Positions 1-7,863 are shown, counted from the first letter of the stretch. The stretch: 41,845 nt of DNA from Chloroflexota bacterium (GCA_021814145.1 JAKAIY010000013.1:1-41845); one strand, 5' to 3'. Notes: generated by a model not told the origin, from the sequence alone. Numbers and translations are program-made.

Positions 1-101
1 GGCGCGGGCGCGGGTGCGGCGGCTGGCGCGGGTGCGGCAGTTGGCGCGGGTGCGGCGGCTGGCGCTGGCGCGGGTGCGGCGGCCTGCGCGGGTGCGCCGC
101 C
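1..101. repeat. Tandem GGCGCGGGTGCGGCG-type repeat encoding the E2 Ala-Pro linker
   Basis: The units GGCGCGGGTGCGGCGGCT and variants recur roughly every 18 bp with small indels. On the minus strand they encode alternating Ala-Ala-Pro-Ala-Pro. The repeat is a protein linker, not a CRISPR or satellite. Its length probably varies between strains by slippage. The left end is not in view. Confidence 0.75.
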
Positions 102-359
102 GAATTCCGCCGGGATGGCCTCGTTCGGCTCGCCGATCAGCGCGATGGGCTGGCCGACGGGGATCGTGACGCCCTCCGGCGCGATGATCTTGCGCAGGGT
201 CCCGGCGGCGAAGGCCTCCGCCTCGATGTTCACTTTCTCGGTCTCGATCTCCGCCAGCGCGTCACCCTTGGCGACCGTGTCACCCTCCTGCTTGCGCCAG
301 GTGATGATCTTGCCTTCTTCCATGGTGTCGCCCATCTTGGGCATGACCACCGTGTGCAT
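1..359 (-). CDS. Dihydrolipoamide acyltransferase (E2), N-terminal part, truncated by window edge
   Basis: This gene is missing from the ORF track because it runs off the left edge. Reading leftward from ATG at 359 gives a lipoyl domain (residues about 1-78) with the lipoyl-lysine motif IETEKVNIE (K42), then an Ala-Pro linker of the kind that joins lipoyl and subunit-binding domains in E2 proteins. E2 moves acyl groups from E1 to CoA on a swinging lipoyl arm in the cytoplasmic 2-oxoacid dehydrogenase complex. GAGGAGAG stands just upstream of the ATG. The gene follows E1beta by 23 bp and E1alpha lies beyond that, so it is the third gene of a pdhA-pdhB-pdhC-type operon. The peripheral-subunit-binding and catalytic domains lie outside the window. 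The substrate (pyruvate, acetoin or branched-chain) cannot be fixed from this part. Confidence 0.9.
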   Translation of the reverse strand, partial: MHTVVMPKMGDTMEEGKIITWRKQEGDTVAKGDALAEIETEKVNIEAEAFAAGTLRKIIAPEGVTIPVGQPIALIGEPNEAIPAEFGGAPAQAAAPAPAPAAAPAPTAAPAPAAAPAPA

Positions 360-382
360 GGCTTCTCTCCTCGGCTCGCGGC

Positions 383-1381
383 TCAGCGCGCGGCCACGCT
401 CGCCGGAACAATCGCCTTCACCGCCGCGATCACGTCGCCGCGGGCTGGCAGCGCGGCCTGCTCCAGCGGCTTCGAGTAGGGCATCGGCACGTCCTTGCCC
501 GTGACATGGCCGATGGGCGCGTCGAGGTAGTCGAAGGCATGCTCGTAGATCAGCGCCGCGATGGTCTGGCCAGTGCCGTAATACTTCCAGCCCTCCTCGG
601 CGACGACCACGCGGTTCGTCTTGCGGACGGACCCGGTGATGAGGTCGAGGTCAACCGGGCGGATGCTGCGCAGGTCCAGCACCTCGGCCTCGATGCCTTC
701 CTTCGCCAGCTCCTCAGCCGCCTGGAGGCAGATGTGGACCATGCGCGAGAAGGTCACCAGCGTCACGTCGCGGCCCTGACGCCGGATCTCGCCACGATTG
801 AGCGGGACGGTGTACTCCACGCCCTCGTCAGGGACTTCGCCCTTGACGTTGTAGAGGAGCTCATGCTCGACGAACACCACCGGGTCATCGTCACGGACGG
901 CGGCTTTCAGCATGCCCTTCGCGTCATAGGGCGTAGCGGGCATGACGACCTTGAGACCGGGGATATGGGCGTACCAGCTCTCGAAGAACTGCGAGTGCTG
1001 GGCTCCGCGCTGGGCCCCGCCGCCGCCCGGCATGCGGAAGACGACCGGCATGCGCGTCTGGCCGCCAAACATGTAGTGGAACTTCGCCGCGCTGTTGACG
1101 ATCTGGTCGCTGGCCAGCAAGCTGAAGTTCATCGTCATGATCTCGCAGATGGGGCGCAGTCCCACCAGCGCCGAGCCAATCGCCGTGCCGGCGATGACCT
1201 CTTCGGCCAGCGGCGTGTCGCGCACACGCTTCTCGCCGAACTCCTCGAACAGGCCTCTGGTGACGGAGTAGGTGCCGCCATAGCCCGCGATGTCCTCGCC
1301 CAGAATGTAGACGCGCTGGTCGCGCAGCATCTCCTCGCGAATAGCCTCGCGCAGGGCGTCGCGAAAGGTAATGACCCGCAT
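383..1381 (-). CDS. pdhB: 2-oxoacid (pyruvate-type) dehydrogenase E1 beta subunit
   Basis: A 332-residue protein of normal length for E1beta. It starts MRVITFRDALREAIREEM and continues with VYILGEDIAGYGGTYSVT, the transketolase pyrimidine-binding fold. PVVFRMPGGGGAQRGAQHSQ and a C-terminal transketolase-C domain ending near PYSKPLEQAALP follow. With E1alpha it forms the TPP-dependent alpha2beta2 decarboxylase that loads the E2 lipoyl arm. It lies 111 bp downstream of E1alpha and 23 bp upstream of E2, all on the minus strand. AGAGAAGAGAAA before the ATG provides a purine-rich ribosome site. The symbol follows the most general family name; a branched-chain or acetoin substrate is possible, though the acoX-linked set at 29-34 kb makes the pyruvate role more likely here. 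Confidence 0.93.
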   Translation of the reverse strand: MRVITFRDALREAIREEMLRDQRVYILGEDIAGYGGTYSVTRGLFEEFGEKRVRDTPLAEEVIAGTAIGSALVGLRPICEIMTMNFSLLASDQIVNSAAKFHYMFGGQTRMPVVFRMPGGGGAQRGAQHSQFFESWYAHIPGLKVVMPATPYDAKGMLKAAVRDDDPVVFVEHELLYNVKGEVPDEGVEYTVPLNRGEIRRQGRDVTLVTFSRMVHICLQAAEELAKEGIEAEVLDLRSIRPVDLDLITGSVRKTNRVVVAEEGWKYYGTGQTIAALIYEHAFDYLDAPIGHVTGKDVPMPYSKPLEQAALPARGDVIAAVKAIVPASVAAR

Positions 1382-1451
1382 GGTTTCTCTTCTCTATCTA
1401 TCGAACCGGCTGGCGGCTGAAGCCGCGCCCAAGGGCGGCCCGCGCCGCCGC

Positions 1452-1473
1452 GAAGCCCGCCCGCGCGGGCTTC
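1452..1473 (-). other. Intercistronic hairpin between E1alpha and E1beta
   Basis: GAAGCCCGC and GCGGGCTTC form a perfect 9-bp inverted repeat around a CCGC loop in the 111-bp gap between the two E1 genes. No T-run follows on the minus strand, so it looks more like an mRNA-processing or stability hairpin than a clean terminator. A comparable but larger palindrome lies between acoB and acoC. Confidence 0.5.
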
Positions 1474-1492
1474 CCCGCCGGGCCTCTCGTCG

Positions 1493-2530
1493 CTAGTCGC
1501 GGGGGGTGCTGGGCTTCTCGCGCCAGGCGATGGCGCCTGTCCCGTCCAGCAGCACATCATCGTAGAGCGCGTCCGGCTCCGGGAAGGGGGACTGCTCGGC
1601 GAACGCCACGGCGTCTTCGACCACGCTGGCGGCGCGCTCATCGCTGGCGCGGATGTCCGCGTCGCGGGCGACGCCGGCCTCTTTCAGCCGCGCCGCGAAG
1701 ATACTGACGGGGTCGCGGTTGGCCTTCCACTGGGCCTCTTCCTCGCGGGTGCGGTAGCGGGCCGGGTCCGCCATCGAGTGGCCACGGAAGCGGTAGGTGG
1801 CGGCTTCGATCAGGGTAGGCCCGCCACCGGAGCGGGCGCGCTCAGCGGCGGCCTCGACCGCCTGGCGGACGGCCAGCACATCCATGCCGTCCACGCGGGC
1901 ATAGGGCATGCCGTAGGCGGCGGCGCGCGGCTCCAGCGACTCGACCGACCACGCCTTCTTGACCGCCATGCCCATCGAATACTGGTTGTTCTCGCAGAGG
2001 TAGACCACTGGCAGATTCCAGAGCGCGGCGACGTTCAGCCCCTCATGGAACGCGCCCTCATCCACCGCGCCGTCGCCGAAGAGCGCCAGCGCGATATCGT
2101 CCCGCTCCTCATACTCGATGCCGAACGCCACGCCCGCGGCGATCACCAGGTGCGCGCCAACGATGGCCTGACCGCCGTAGAGGCGCTTCTCGGCGCTGAA
2201 CATGTGCATCGAGCCACCCTTGCCCTTGCTGCAGCCAGTGGCCTTGCCATAGAGCTCGGCCATCACAGCGCGCGGCTCCAGGCCCTTGGCGATGGCGTGG
2301 CCGTGCTCGCGGTAGCTGCTGAGGACATAGTCAGTAGGACGCAGGGCAGAGATCGCGCCGACACCAGTCGCTTCCTGCCCGATGTAGAGGTGGAGGAAAC
2401 CGCCAATCTTGCCGAGCGTGTAGGCCTCAGCCGCTTTTTCCTCAAACTGCCGGATGAGCGTCATCTGGTAGTACAGATCGAGCAGTCGCTCGCGGCTCAG
2501 ACCGGCCAGTGTCGCCTCACGAATGGCCAT
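1493..2530 (-). CDS. pdhA: 2-oxoacid (pyruvate-type) dehydrogenase E1 alpha subunit
   Basis: This protein has 345 residues from ATG 2530, chosen because AAGGAG lies 8 bases upstream and family similarity begins right there (LLDLYYQMTLIRQFEEKAAE). The ORF-track extension to 2872 is low-complexity leader. The TPP/Mg motif reads GDGAVDEGAFHEGLN...LPVVYLCENNQYSMG, and RFRGHSMADPARYRTREE is the E1alpha signature. The enzyme decarboxylates the 2-oxo acid on TPP as the first step of the complex. It is the first gene of the minus-strand operon E1alpha-E1beta-E2 and diverges from the ferredoxin gene at 2878. Both encoded subunits keep the usual catalytic motifs, so this copy should be active. Confidence 0.94.
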   Translation of the reverse strand: MAIREATLAGLSRERLLDLYYQMTLIRQFEEKAAEAYTLGKIGGFLHLYIGQEATGVGAISALRPTDYVLSSYREHGHAIAKGLEPRAVMAELYGKATGCSKGKGGSMHMFSAEKRLYGGQAIVGAHLVIAAGVAFGIEYEERDDIALALFGDGAVDEGAFHEGLNVAALWNLPVVYLCENNQYSMGMAVKKAWSVESLEPRAAAYGMPYARVDGMDVLAVRQAVEAAAERARSGGGPTLIEAATYRFRGHSMADPARYRTREEEAQWKANRDPVSIFAARLKEAGVARDADIRASDERAASVVEDAVAFAEQSPFPEPDALYDDVLLDGTGAIAWREKPSTPRD

Positions 2531-2757
2531 GTGCGCTATCTCCTTGTTCGCCCCGTGCGGGCGATGCGCCCGGCTGCGGGCGCGCTGGCGCGCTGGGCGG
2601 ATGACGCGCCCGGCGCTCGCGGTGGCCGGGCGCGTTCGCGCGCCACGCCGCCACCGGTGATACCCCTGGGGAAACAATCCCGAGTGGGTCCCCAGATGCG
2701 TCCGATGGAGTCCAGTGAATGCCCAGAGCGCGTTCGCGCGATCAGGCTTTCCGGCGC

Positions 2758-2787
2758 TTGCCGGTTCCGGCGCGCGGGGGCTATGAT
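2758..2787 (+). promoter_or_regulatory. Candidate sigma-70 promoter for the ferredoxin gene
   Basis: TTGCCG (2758-2763) and TATGAT (2782-2787) are separated by 18 bp. Transcription would start near 2794, giving a leader of about 84 nt. The -10 is a strong match and the -35 is moderate. Confidence 0.45.
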
Positions 2788-2877
2788 ACCTCGGACCGCT
2801 CTGGTCCGCGCGTTCGCTACAGCCGCGCCGCGCGTTCGCCTGTGATTGATGCGCCCGGAGAGGAGCCGCCACGCCCT

Positions 2878-3120
2878 ATGACCTATGTCATCTGCCAGCC
2901 CTGTGTGGGCGTGAAGGACGCCTCCTGCGTGGATGTCTGCCCGGTGGACTGCATCCACGCTCGGGAAGAAGACGAGCAATACTATATTGACCCCGACGCC
3001 TGCATTGACTGCGGCGCCTGTGAGCCTGCCTGCCCGGTCACCGCCATCTACGAGGAAGCGACCGTGCCTTCCGAATGGAAGGAATACATCCAGATCAACG
3101 CGCGCTACTTCGAGAAATAA
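2878..3120 (+). CDS. fdxA: 7Fe ferredoxin ([3Fe-4S][4Fe-4S] type)
   Basis: An 80-residue protein from ATG 2878, preceded by GGAGAGGAG. The ORF-track start at 2719 adds an unsupported leader. Cysteines fall at 9, 17, 21, 25 and 42, 45, 48, 52, matching the spacing of Azotobacter FdI/mycobacterial FdxA ferredoxins. There C9, C17 and C52 would hold a 3Fe cluster, and C21, C42, C45 and C48 a 4Fe cluster. MTYVI at the start and the acidic C-terminal region also fit that family. It is a cytoplasmic low-potential electron carrier. Its partner cannot be read from context. It diverges from the dehydrogenase operon, which uses NAD through E3, so a link is possible but unproven. A hairpin follows the stop. 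Confidence 0.92.
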   Translation: MTYVICQPCVGVKDASCVDVCPVDCIHAREEDEQYYIDPDACIDCGACEPACPVTAIYEEATVPSEWKEYIQINARYFEK

Positions 3121-3141
3121 GCGCCGGTCCATGACACGCGA

Positions 3142-3169
3142 AAGCCCGACCTCCTGGGAAGTCGGGCTT
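3142..3169 (+). terminator. Hairpin after ferredoxin gene
   Basis: AAGCCCGAC and GTCGGGCTT form a perfect 9-bp stem with a 10-nt loop 21 bp after the ferredoxin stop. The T-run is absent, so termination is probable but weak or factor-assisted. No other feature is seen between 3170 and the secG stop at 3373. Confidence 0.55.
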
Positions 3170-3372
3170 CATCGCTCGGCTTGCGAGGCGGGGGCCGTCG
3201 AGACGGCGGGCGTCTCGTGTCCCTCAGGATGGGCGGCGTCATTGTCGCCCTGGGCGCTGTCTTCAGCGATTCCCAGGCGACAGGCGACCTAACCCATCGC
3301 GCGCCTGGCTAGCGCAATCTGTTGCTGTAAACGGTTCAGTTGTCAGGGTGCGCGCGACCACCGGGAGCGGCG

Positions 3373-3618
3373 CTAGCTGGCCGCCGGGATCGCCGCGACG
3401 AAGAGCGAGATGAGGCAGAACGCTACCGCGAATCCGACCGTCAGCCAGAAGAGCATTTTATCAATGCCCCGCCGGGTCTTGAAGACCGTGCCGGTGCCGC
3501 CGAAGACGCTGCCCAGCCCGGCGCCGCGCGCCTGAAGCAGGATGCTGACGACTAGCGCCACCGAGATGATAATCTGCACGATCTGGAGGTACTGCCGGTA
3601 AGACGACAGGATGCTCAC
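3373..3618 (-). CDS. secG: Preprotein translocase subunit SecG
   Basis: An 81-residue protein with two membrane helices (about 9-29 and 55-77) around the SecG signature ILLQARGAGLGSVFGG...VFKTRRGIDK. SecG associates with SecYE in the cytoplasmic membrane and assists SecA-driven protein export. I choose the GTG at 3618 because GAGGTCAGG precedes it and family similarity starts there; the ORF-track start at 3825 would add a basic leader with no family match and would overlap the promoter. The gene stands alone on the minus strand and has its own promoter about 100 bp upstream. Confidence 0.88.
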   Translation of the reverse strand: MSILSSYRQYLQIVQIIISVALVVSILLQARGAGLGSVFGGTGTVFKTRRGIDKMLFWLTVGFAVAFCLISLFVAAIPAAS

Positions 3619-3724
3619 GACCTGACCTCGTTTTCTCGCGTTCGTCCTGATACTGGCTCGCGTCCGCCACTGAATTACGAACGCGCGAACGACGCCTACC
3701 GTCTCGGCAGGCTCTATCCAGATT

Positions 3725-3753
3725 ATTTTAGCACCCCTCCCCAGACCGTGCAA
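3725..3753 (-). promoter_or_regulatory. Sigma-70 promoter for secG
   Basis: On the minus strand TTGCAC (3753-3748) and TAAAAT (3730-3725) are spaced by exactly 17 bp. The start site would be near 3718, about 100 nt ahead of the GTG start at 3618. Confidence 0.6.
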
Positions 3754-3976
3754 CTCGCTAACACTGTTGGCGGCGCGCCCCACATCTCGCCCCCACGTGT
3801 CGCGCCGCGGTGAACCCCGGCCCACATCTTGCGATTGAACGCGCGAGCGCGCAGGTCCCGTTTGGATACACGTTCCTCATCCGGCGCTGGAGCGCCAGGC
3901 GCGCACGGCCTCGACCAGAGGCGAGACGCGGCGGCGGGAACGGGTATTCCCCGGGAGTTTACGAGAGGAGACTCCG

Positions 3977-4492
3977 ATGTCAGAAAGGCCTACACTGTCC
4001 GATACCGAGCGGCCCACGGGAGATGCGGGGCAGCGCCGGACGATGACCACTCCAGCGCCCGGACGCGCTCTCGAGACCAGTTCGGCGCAGGGCCGGACGA
4101 CCATCGAAAATGCGGTTGTCGCCAAAATCGCCGGTCTTGCAGCGCGCGAGATTGAGGGCGTGCATAGCCTGGAGCCAATGGGCGCCGCCTCGGCCATCTC
4201 TGGTCTGGCGGCTGGCCTTACCGCTCGCGTGAGCGGGGCCGACCAGAACGCTCCTAGCCGTGGCGGCCAGAACGTGCGGGTCGAGGTCGGCGAGCGCGAG
4301 GCGGCGGTGGATCTCGCCATGACGGTTGACTATGGCGTGAGCATCCCGCAGATCGCCGACGCCGTCCGGCGCAACATTATCAGCCGCGTTGGGGCGATAA
4401 CAGGCCTCACGGTAAAAGAAGTCAACATTGACGTGGCCGATCTCTACTTCCCGCAGGAGCAGGAAGCCGCGTCAGCGGCGCGTGTGCAGTAG
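3977..4492 (+). CDS. Asp23/Gls24 family envelope stress response protein
   Basis: A 171-residue protein with a hydrophilic, probably disordered 38-residue N-terminus. The Asp23 domain follows: TTIENAVVAKIAGLAAREIEGVHSL, later VGEREAAVDLAMTVDYGVSIPQIADAVRRNI, and VNIDVADLYFP near the end. Asp23 proteins form abundant filamentous assemblies beneath the membrane in Gram-positive bacteria, held there by AmaP. GAGAGGAGAC precedes the ATG. It is the first gene of a four-gene plus-strand run (second Asp23-like protein, AmaP, DUF2273), the standard partner set. Together these suggest a complete envelope-homeostasis unit. Confidence 0.92.
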   Translation: MSERPTLSDTERPTGDAGQRRTMTTPAPGRALETSSAQGRTTIENAVVAKIAGLAAREIEGVHSLEPMGAASAISGLAAGLTARVSGADQNAPSRGGQNVRVEVGEREAAVDLAMTVDYGVSIPQIADAVRRNIISRVGAITGLTVKEVNIDVADLYFPQEQEAASAARVQ

Positions 4493-4613
4493 GCGCGCGC
4501 GGCGGGTGGCTACGTGATGCGCCGGGTAGCGCGGGCGGGGGCGCCGCGATGAGGGCGCCTCACGTTCATCAAGGTGTGTTCGGCAGACCCACAGGTGAGC
4601 GCTGGGGAGGGAT

Positions 4614-5060
4614 GTGACGGTTGACATGGAACGCGAGCATTCCCAGGACCACGCGCCCAAGGCTTCTCGCCAGACTGGACCAGCGCGGCTGGACGATATC
4701 GTGGTCGCGCGGGTTATCGCCCGCGCGGCGCGCGCGATCCCCGGTGTGGCGAGCGTCAGCCCTGGGCGTTACGCCCTCGTCGCGACCTATGGCGCTGGCG
4801 AGCGTGTTCCTGGTGTCGCGCTCCGGCGAGCGGAGGATGGCGAGCTGGATGTGGAGGTGCATGTTAACCTCGACGCCAGCGCCATCATGCGTCCCGAGCC
4901 GGCCCCATCGCCGTCCGGCGCCGGGCGCGATAAAGCCCGCGCCGCGCCCACGCTCCTGCTCCTCGCTGACCAGATTCGCCTTTCCATTCGCGACGCCATT
5001 CACGCCCTCGGCCTGCCACATCCGGCGCGGATTGATGTCGTCTATGACGACATAGAGTGA
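4614..5060 (+). CDS. Second Asp23/Gls24-like protein
   Basis: A protein of about 148 residues, more divergent than its upstream neighbour. LDDIVVARVIARAARAIPGVASVSPGRYALVATYGAGERVPGVAL and the later DVEVHVNLDA...LADQIRLSIRDAIHALGLPHPARIDVVYDDIE follow the Asp23 pattern, with a roughly 25-residue Pro/Ala insertion in the middle. The start is uncertain: GGGAGGG lies only 2-3 bases before GTG 4614 and 14 bases before ATG 4626, so either could be used. It is probably a cytoplasmic partner or paralogue that co-assembles with the first Asp23 protein or caps its binding to AmaP. It lies 121 bp after the first gene and 64 bp before amaP. Confidence 0.8.
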   Translation: MTVDMEREHSQDHAPKASRQTGPARLDDIVVARVIARAARAIPGVASVSPGRYALVATYGAGERVPGVALRRAEDGELDVEVHVNLDASAIMRPEPAPSPSGAGRDKARAAPTLLLLADQIRLSIRDAIHALGLPHPARIDVVYDDIE

Positions 5061-5124
5061 GAGTGGCCGCGTGACGCCCATGACACGCCAGCCTGACCAG
5101 GCGGCGTGAGTTCAGGAGAGCGCA

Positions 5125-5706
5125 ATGAATGTCGTCAATCGCATCGTGATGCTGTTGCTCAGCATAGGAGCGGTCATCTTTGGCGCGATTGGCCTGCTCC
5201 TGCTGGGCGGTGTCATTACGCCCGCGCAAGTCAGCCCGGGGGGAGTCCTGCGCGACCAGTGGGCGTTCTTCGCGGGACTGCAAGGGGACAGCGCGACGAC
5301 AGCGGCTATCGTCTGCGCTGTGATCGCTGTGGTGGGCCTGGTCTTCCTGGTCCTGGAGCTCCTGCCAGGCAAGCGCGAGCCTGCCGGCTATCTGGTCAAG
5401 CGCGATGACCTTGGACAGGTGACCGTCGCGCGCAAGAGCATTAGTGATCTCGTGCGGCATGAGGCCGCCACGGTGGACGGTGTGCGCGAGGTGCAGCCGG
5501 AGGTGCAGGGCACGTCGCGCGGGCTGCGTATCCTGGCGCGCGCTTCGCTCTTTCCGGAAGTAGACGCCGCCGCCGTCGGCCAGACGCTCCAGGAGCGAAT
5601 CCAGCAAGCCGTGCAGCGCCATGTTGGCCTCCCGGTGACGGAGGTTCAGGTGGCGACGCAGATCGCGACGCTCGATGGCGCGCGCCCACGACGGCGTGTC
5701 CAGTAG
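5125..5706 (+). CDS. amaP: Alkaline shock response membrane anchor protein AmaP
   Basis: A 193-residue protein with two N-terminal membrane helices (about 6-30 and 58-81) joined by a short loop, followed by a cytoplasmic domain. That domain has GYLVKRDDLGQVTVARKSISDLVRHEAATVDGVREVQPEV, the AmaP pattern that itself resembles Asp23. AmaP anchors Asp23 to the membrane. TTCAGGAGAGCGCA supplies a clear ribosome site before the ATG. It is third in the asp23-asp23-amaP-DUF2273 run, and gene order and topology both support the call. Confidence 0.9.
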   Translation: MNVVNRIVMLLLSIGAVIFGAIGLLLLGGVITPAQVSPGGVLRDQWAFFAGLQGDSATTAAIVCAVIAVVGLVFLVLELLPGKREPAGYLVKRDDLGQVTVARKSISDLVRHEAATVDGVREVQPEVQGTSRGLRILARASLFPEVDAAAVGQTLQERIQQAVQRHVGLPVTEVQVATQIATLDGARPRRRVQ

Positions 5707-5786
5707 ATAGCTGAAAACGTGAATTGCCCCGAGCCGCCGTATGTGGCAGGCAGGGATTGAGCGCAGTCCGGGAAAGGGGCGGCCGA

Positions 5787-5981
5787 ATGGTCTCAAGCAG
5801 AACGGTTGGCATGCTGGTCGGGCTGGTTCTGGGCATTGTGTGGGTCGCGTTTGGCTTTGGCGCGGCGCTGCTGTGCGCGGGCCTGGCCTTTCTGGGCTGG
5901 CTCATCGCAGGGATTGCGACTGGAACGGTGAGCTTGCCGGACATCATAAGCGAGCTGCGGGGGCGGCGGAGCGCCAGCTAG
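5787..5981 (+). CDS. DUF2273 small membrane protein of the Asp23 operon
   Basis: A 64-residue protein from ATG 5787; the ORF-track start at 5724 adds 21 residues with no support. It consists of two hydrophobic helices (about 6-22 and 25-46) followed by a short tail ending ISELRGRRSAS, the usual DUF2273 form. DUF2273 proteins accompany Asp23 and AmaP in Gram-positive bacteria and are thought to sit in the same membrane complex, though their exact job is unknown. It is the last gene of the operon, with a basic C-terminus facing the cytoplasm. The 104 bp from here to the next stop at 6086 show nothing distinctive. Confidence 0.85.
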   Translation: MVSSRTVGMLVGLVLGIVWVAFGFGAALLCAGLAFLGWLIAGIATGTVSLPDIISELRGRRSAS

Positions 5982-6085
5982 CGCTCTCGACGCATGCACT
6001 CAGGCGCTTCCCAGGCGTTGTGTGGAAGGAAGCGCGGGAGCGGGAGGCGCGGAATGTGGGGCTGCCCGAACAGTCACCGTGCGCT

Positions 6086-7603
6086 TTATTTCCCCGCGCT
6101 GCCAGGATGCGGCGGGGGTGGGGCCAGGAGCCAGTAGAATGCGCGCAGCTTGGAGGGCTTGGGGGGTGTGGCGGGCGCGGCGGGCTGTGCGGGCGGCTGG
6201 TCGCTGGCGTCCCAGCCATCAAGGGTGTCGAGCAAGGCGTTGACGCTCTGCGCCACGCCTTCTACCATCAGATAGCCGGAGGGCTTTACCGCGTCGCCAA
6301 CGAGGTAGAGGCCCGCCAGCCCTGTGCGCGGCGATACATCGGACCCTTGCGGCTTGCGGTTGACCGGCCATTCGTCGCGGTACTGGCTCATCGTCAGGAT
6401 GCGCACCCGCGCGCCGAAGTCGTCACCGAAGAGATAGCGCAGGTCGGCGCGCGCCGCTTCGCGTTCGGCGTTTACGTCGTCGCTGCGCATGAGCTGGTGC
6501 GTGATAAGCAGGTGTTTGCCTGGAGGAGCCAGGCGGCGGTCGCTATTGCTCGGCTGGACGATGCCGGCGATACGGTCGGTGTCCAGGCAATACATGATGC
6601 CCCGATGGGGAATGACAGAGTAGTCGGCTAGCAGATGCGTCTTCAGGCCACTGGCCACGCGCCGCCCGGATGGCGCTACCGGCTCATCCCAGGCTCCCGG
6701 CGCGCCGTCCGCCGCTTCCGCCGGGACGTTAGCGCCGTCCGCCGCGACCAGCCGCCGCGTCGCGGTGGGTCCAATGTCGCTGATGACCAGATTCGCCCGC
6801 AAGATGGTCTCGGCGCCAGCGCGCTTGTCGCGTATCATCACGCCGCGCGCCACGCCGTCTTCGCTCAGGATGGCCAGCGTCTCGGTTTCCAGCGCCAGCG
6901 CGCCGCCGCCGCTTGTCACGCGCCGCTCCAGCTCGCCGGTCAGCGCCGCGCAGCCACCCTCGACGATACCGGGCGCGCCATAGCGGAACATGTTTTTGGT
7001 AGACTCGACGATCTCAGGATAGAGCACGTCGTCGAGGTCCACGCTGAGCGCGAAGTGACAAACGCGCTCGAAGTAGGCGTATAGCTCGGGAGAGCGCTCG
7101 CGCGTGATGCGCTGGTCCAGCCAGTCGCGGTAGGTCTGAGCGCGCTCGTCGGGGCGCGGATCGCGCAGGAGCATGTCATAGCCCAGGCGCACGAACTGCG
7201 CGAACTGGCGCGGGCCGAGGACGCTGGCGAGCTGGAGGATGGAGCGGGTAACGATCTGCCGCCCGCGCACATGGAACGAGGCGAAGACTTCGGAATCGTG
7301 GATCGCGTGGGGAACGCCGAGCGCGCGCAGCATCGCCGCCAGCTCGCCGTTGGCGCCGAAGGGCAGCATGTGGACGGCGCCCGTGCTGACTTGCGCCCCC
7401 TGGAACGTCTTGGCGGTGAAGCGCCCGCCGGGGTGCGCCAGCCGCTCGATCACCGCCACGCGCTGGCCGCGCCGCAAAAACTGCGCGGCGGCCAGCAGTC
7501 CGCCCAGGCCGGCGCCAATGACGATGACATCGTACTCTGGCTCCAGCTGGCTGGCGCGGCTGGGGCCGCGCGCGTCTTCCGTGGCCGGATTCACACTCGT
7601 CAT
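6086..7603 (-). CDS. CrtI/phytoene desaturase-like FAD-dependent oxidoreductase
   Basis: A 505-residue flavoprotein starting at ATG 7603 (GGAG 5 bases upstream). The ORF-track extension to 7741 is leader. The Rossmann motif DVIVIGAGLGGLLAAAQFLRRG begins near residue 24, followed by IERLAHPGGRFTAKTFQG and a C-terminal FAD motif (LAGLYLVGDAVKPSGYLMVEGVAQSVNALL). The overall shape is that of amine-oxidase/CrtI-type desaturases and isomerases. No carotenoid genes (crtB, crtE) adjoin it, so the substrate is open; a role in isoprenoid, lipid or cofactor oxidation is equally possible. The extreme C-terminus is Pro/Ala-rich. It lies convergent to the DUF2273 gene and stands alone. Confidence 0.85.
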   Translation of the reverse strand: MTSVNPATEDARGPSRASQLEPEYDVIVIGAGLGGLLAAAQFLRRGQRVAVIERLAHPGGRFTAKTFQGAQVSTGAVHMLPFGANGELAAMLRALGVPHAIHDSEVFASFHVRGRQIVTRSILQLASVLGPRQFAQFVRLGYDMLLRDPRPDERAQTYRDWLDQRITRERSPELYAYFERVCHFALSVDLDDVLYPEIVESTKNMFRYGAPGIVEGGCAALTGELERRVTSGGGALALETETLAILSEDGVARGVMIRDKRAGAETILRANLVISDIGPTATRRLVAADGANVPAEAADGAPGAWDEPVAPSGRRVASGLKTHLLADYSVIPHRGIMYCLDTDRIAGIVQPSNSDRRLAPPGKHLLITHQLMRSDDVNAEREAARADLRYLFGDDFGARVRILTMSQYRDEWPVNRKPQGSDVSPRTGLAGLYLVGDAVKPSGYLMVEGVAQSVNALLDTLDGWDASDQPPAQPAAPATPPKPSKLRAFYWLLAPPPPHPGSAGK

Positions 7604-7721
7604 GCGCACTCCATCGCTTCGCGCCCGCCATTGGGGCCGTCCTCCACAAGGCGTCAGCGCACGGGGTGCAGTATAGCGCCGCGCCTGCCCTTTCCGCCAC
7701 TGGCATGGGTGAAGGGGCATG

Positions 7722-7751
7722 TTGCGCCCCACGCCCGCCATCGCATATACT
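7722..7751 (+). promoter_or_regulatory. Promoter of tRNA-Arg gene
   Basis: TTGCGC (7722-7727) and TATACT (7746-7751) with an 18-bp spacer. Transcription would begin near 7758, about 31 nt before the mature tRNA. Confidence 0.55.
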
Positions 7752-7788
7752 TATGGCTGTGAGCGCGGCTCCCCGCGTCTCGCGATCT

Positions 7789-7861
7789 GGGGCTGTAGCT
7801 CAGTGGATAGAGCAGCGGTTTCCTAAACCGCGTGTCGGAGGTTCGAGTCCTCTCAGCCCCA
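7789..7861 (+). tRNA. tRNA-Arg (anticodon CCU)
   Basis: The acceptor GGGGCTG pairs with CAGCCCC. The anticodon stem GCGGT/ACCGC carries loop TTCCTAA (anticodon CCT, reads AGG). The T arm is GGAGGTTCGAGTCCTCT-like and the discriminator base is A. CCA is not encoded (the DNA reads ACCCG), so the tail must be added by nucleotidyltransferase. The D arm shows GCTCAGTGGATAGAGC. Confidence 0.97.
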
Positions 7862-7863
7862 CC

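Noticed and set aside
1-101. Tandem GC-rich repeats at the left edge considered as CRISPR or satellite
   Set aside because: Units are contiguous with no spacers and encode the Ala-Pro linker of E2 in frame.
506-1420. 304-aa plus-strand ORF opposite E1beta
   Set aside because: It is the antisense shadow of a well-supported E1beta gene in GC-rich DNA and has no family features.
1778-2845. 355-aa plus-strand ORF opposite E1alpha
   Set aside because: Antisense shadow of E1alpha; composition is Arg/Ala/His-rich without motifs.
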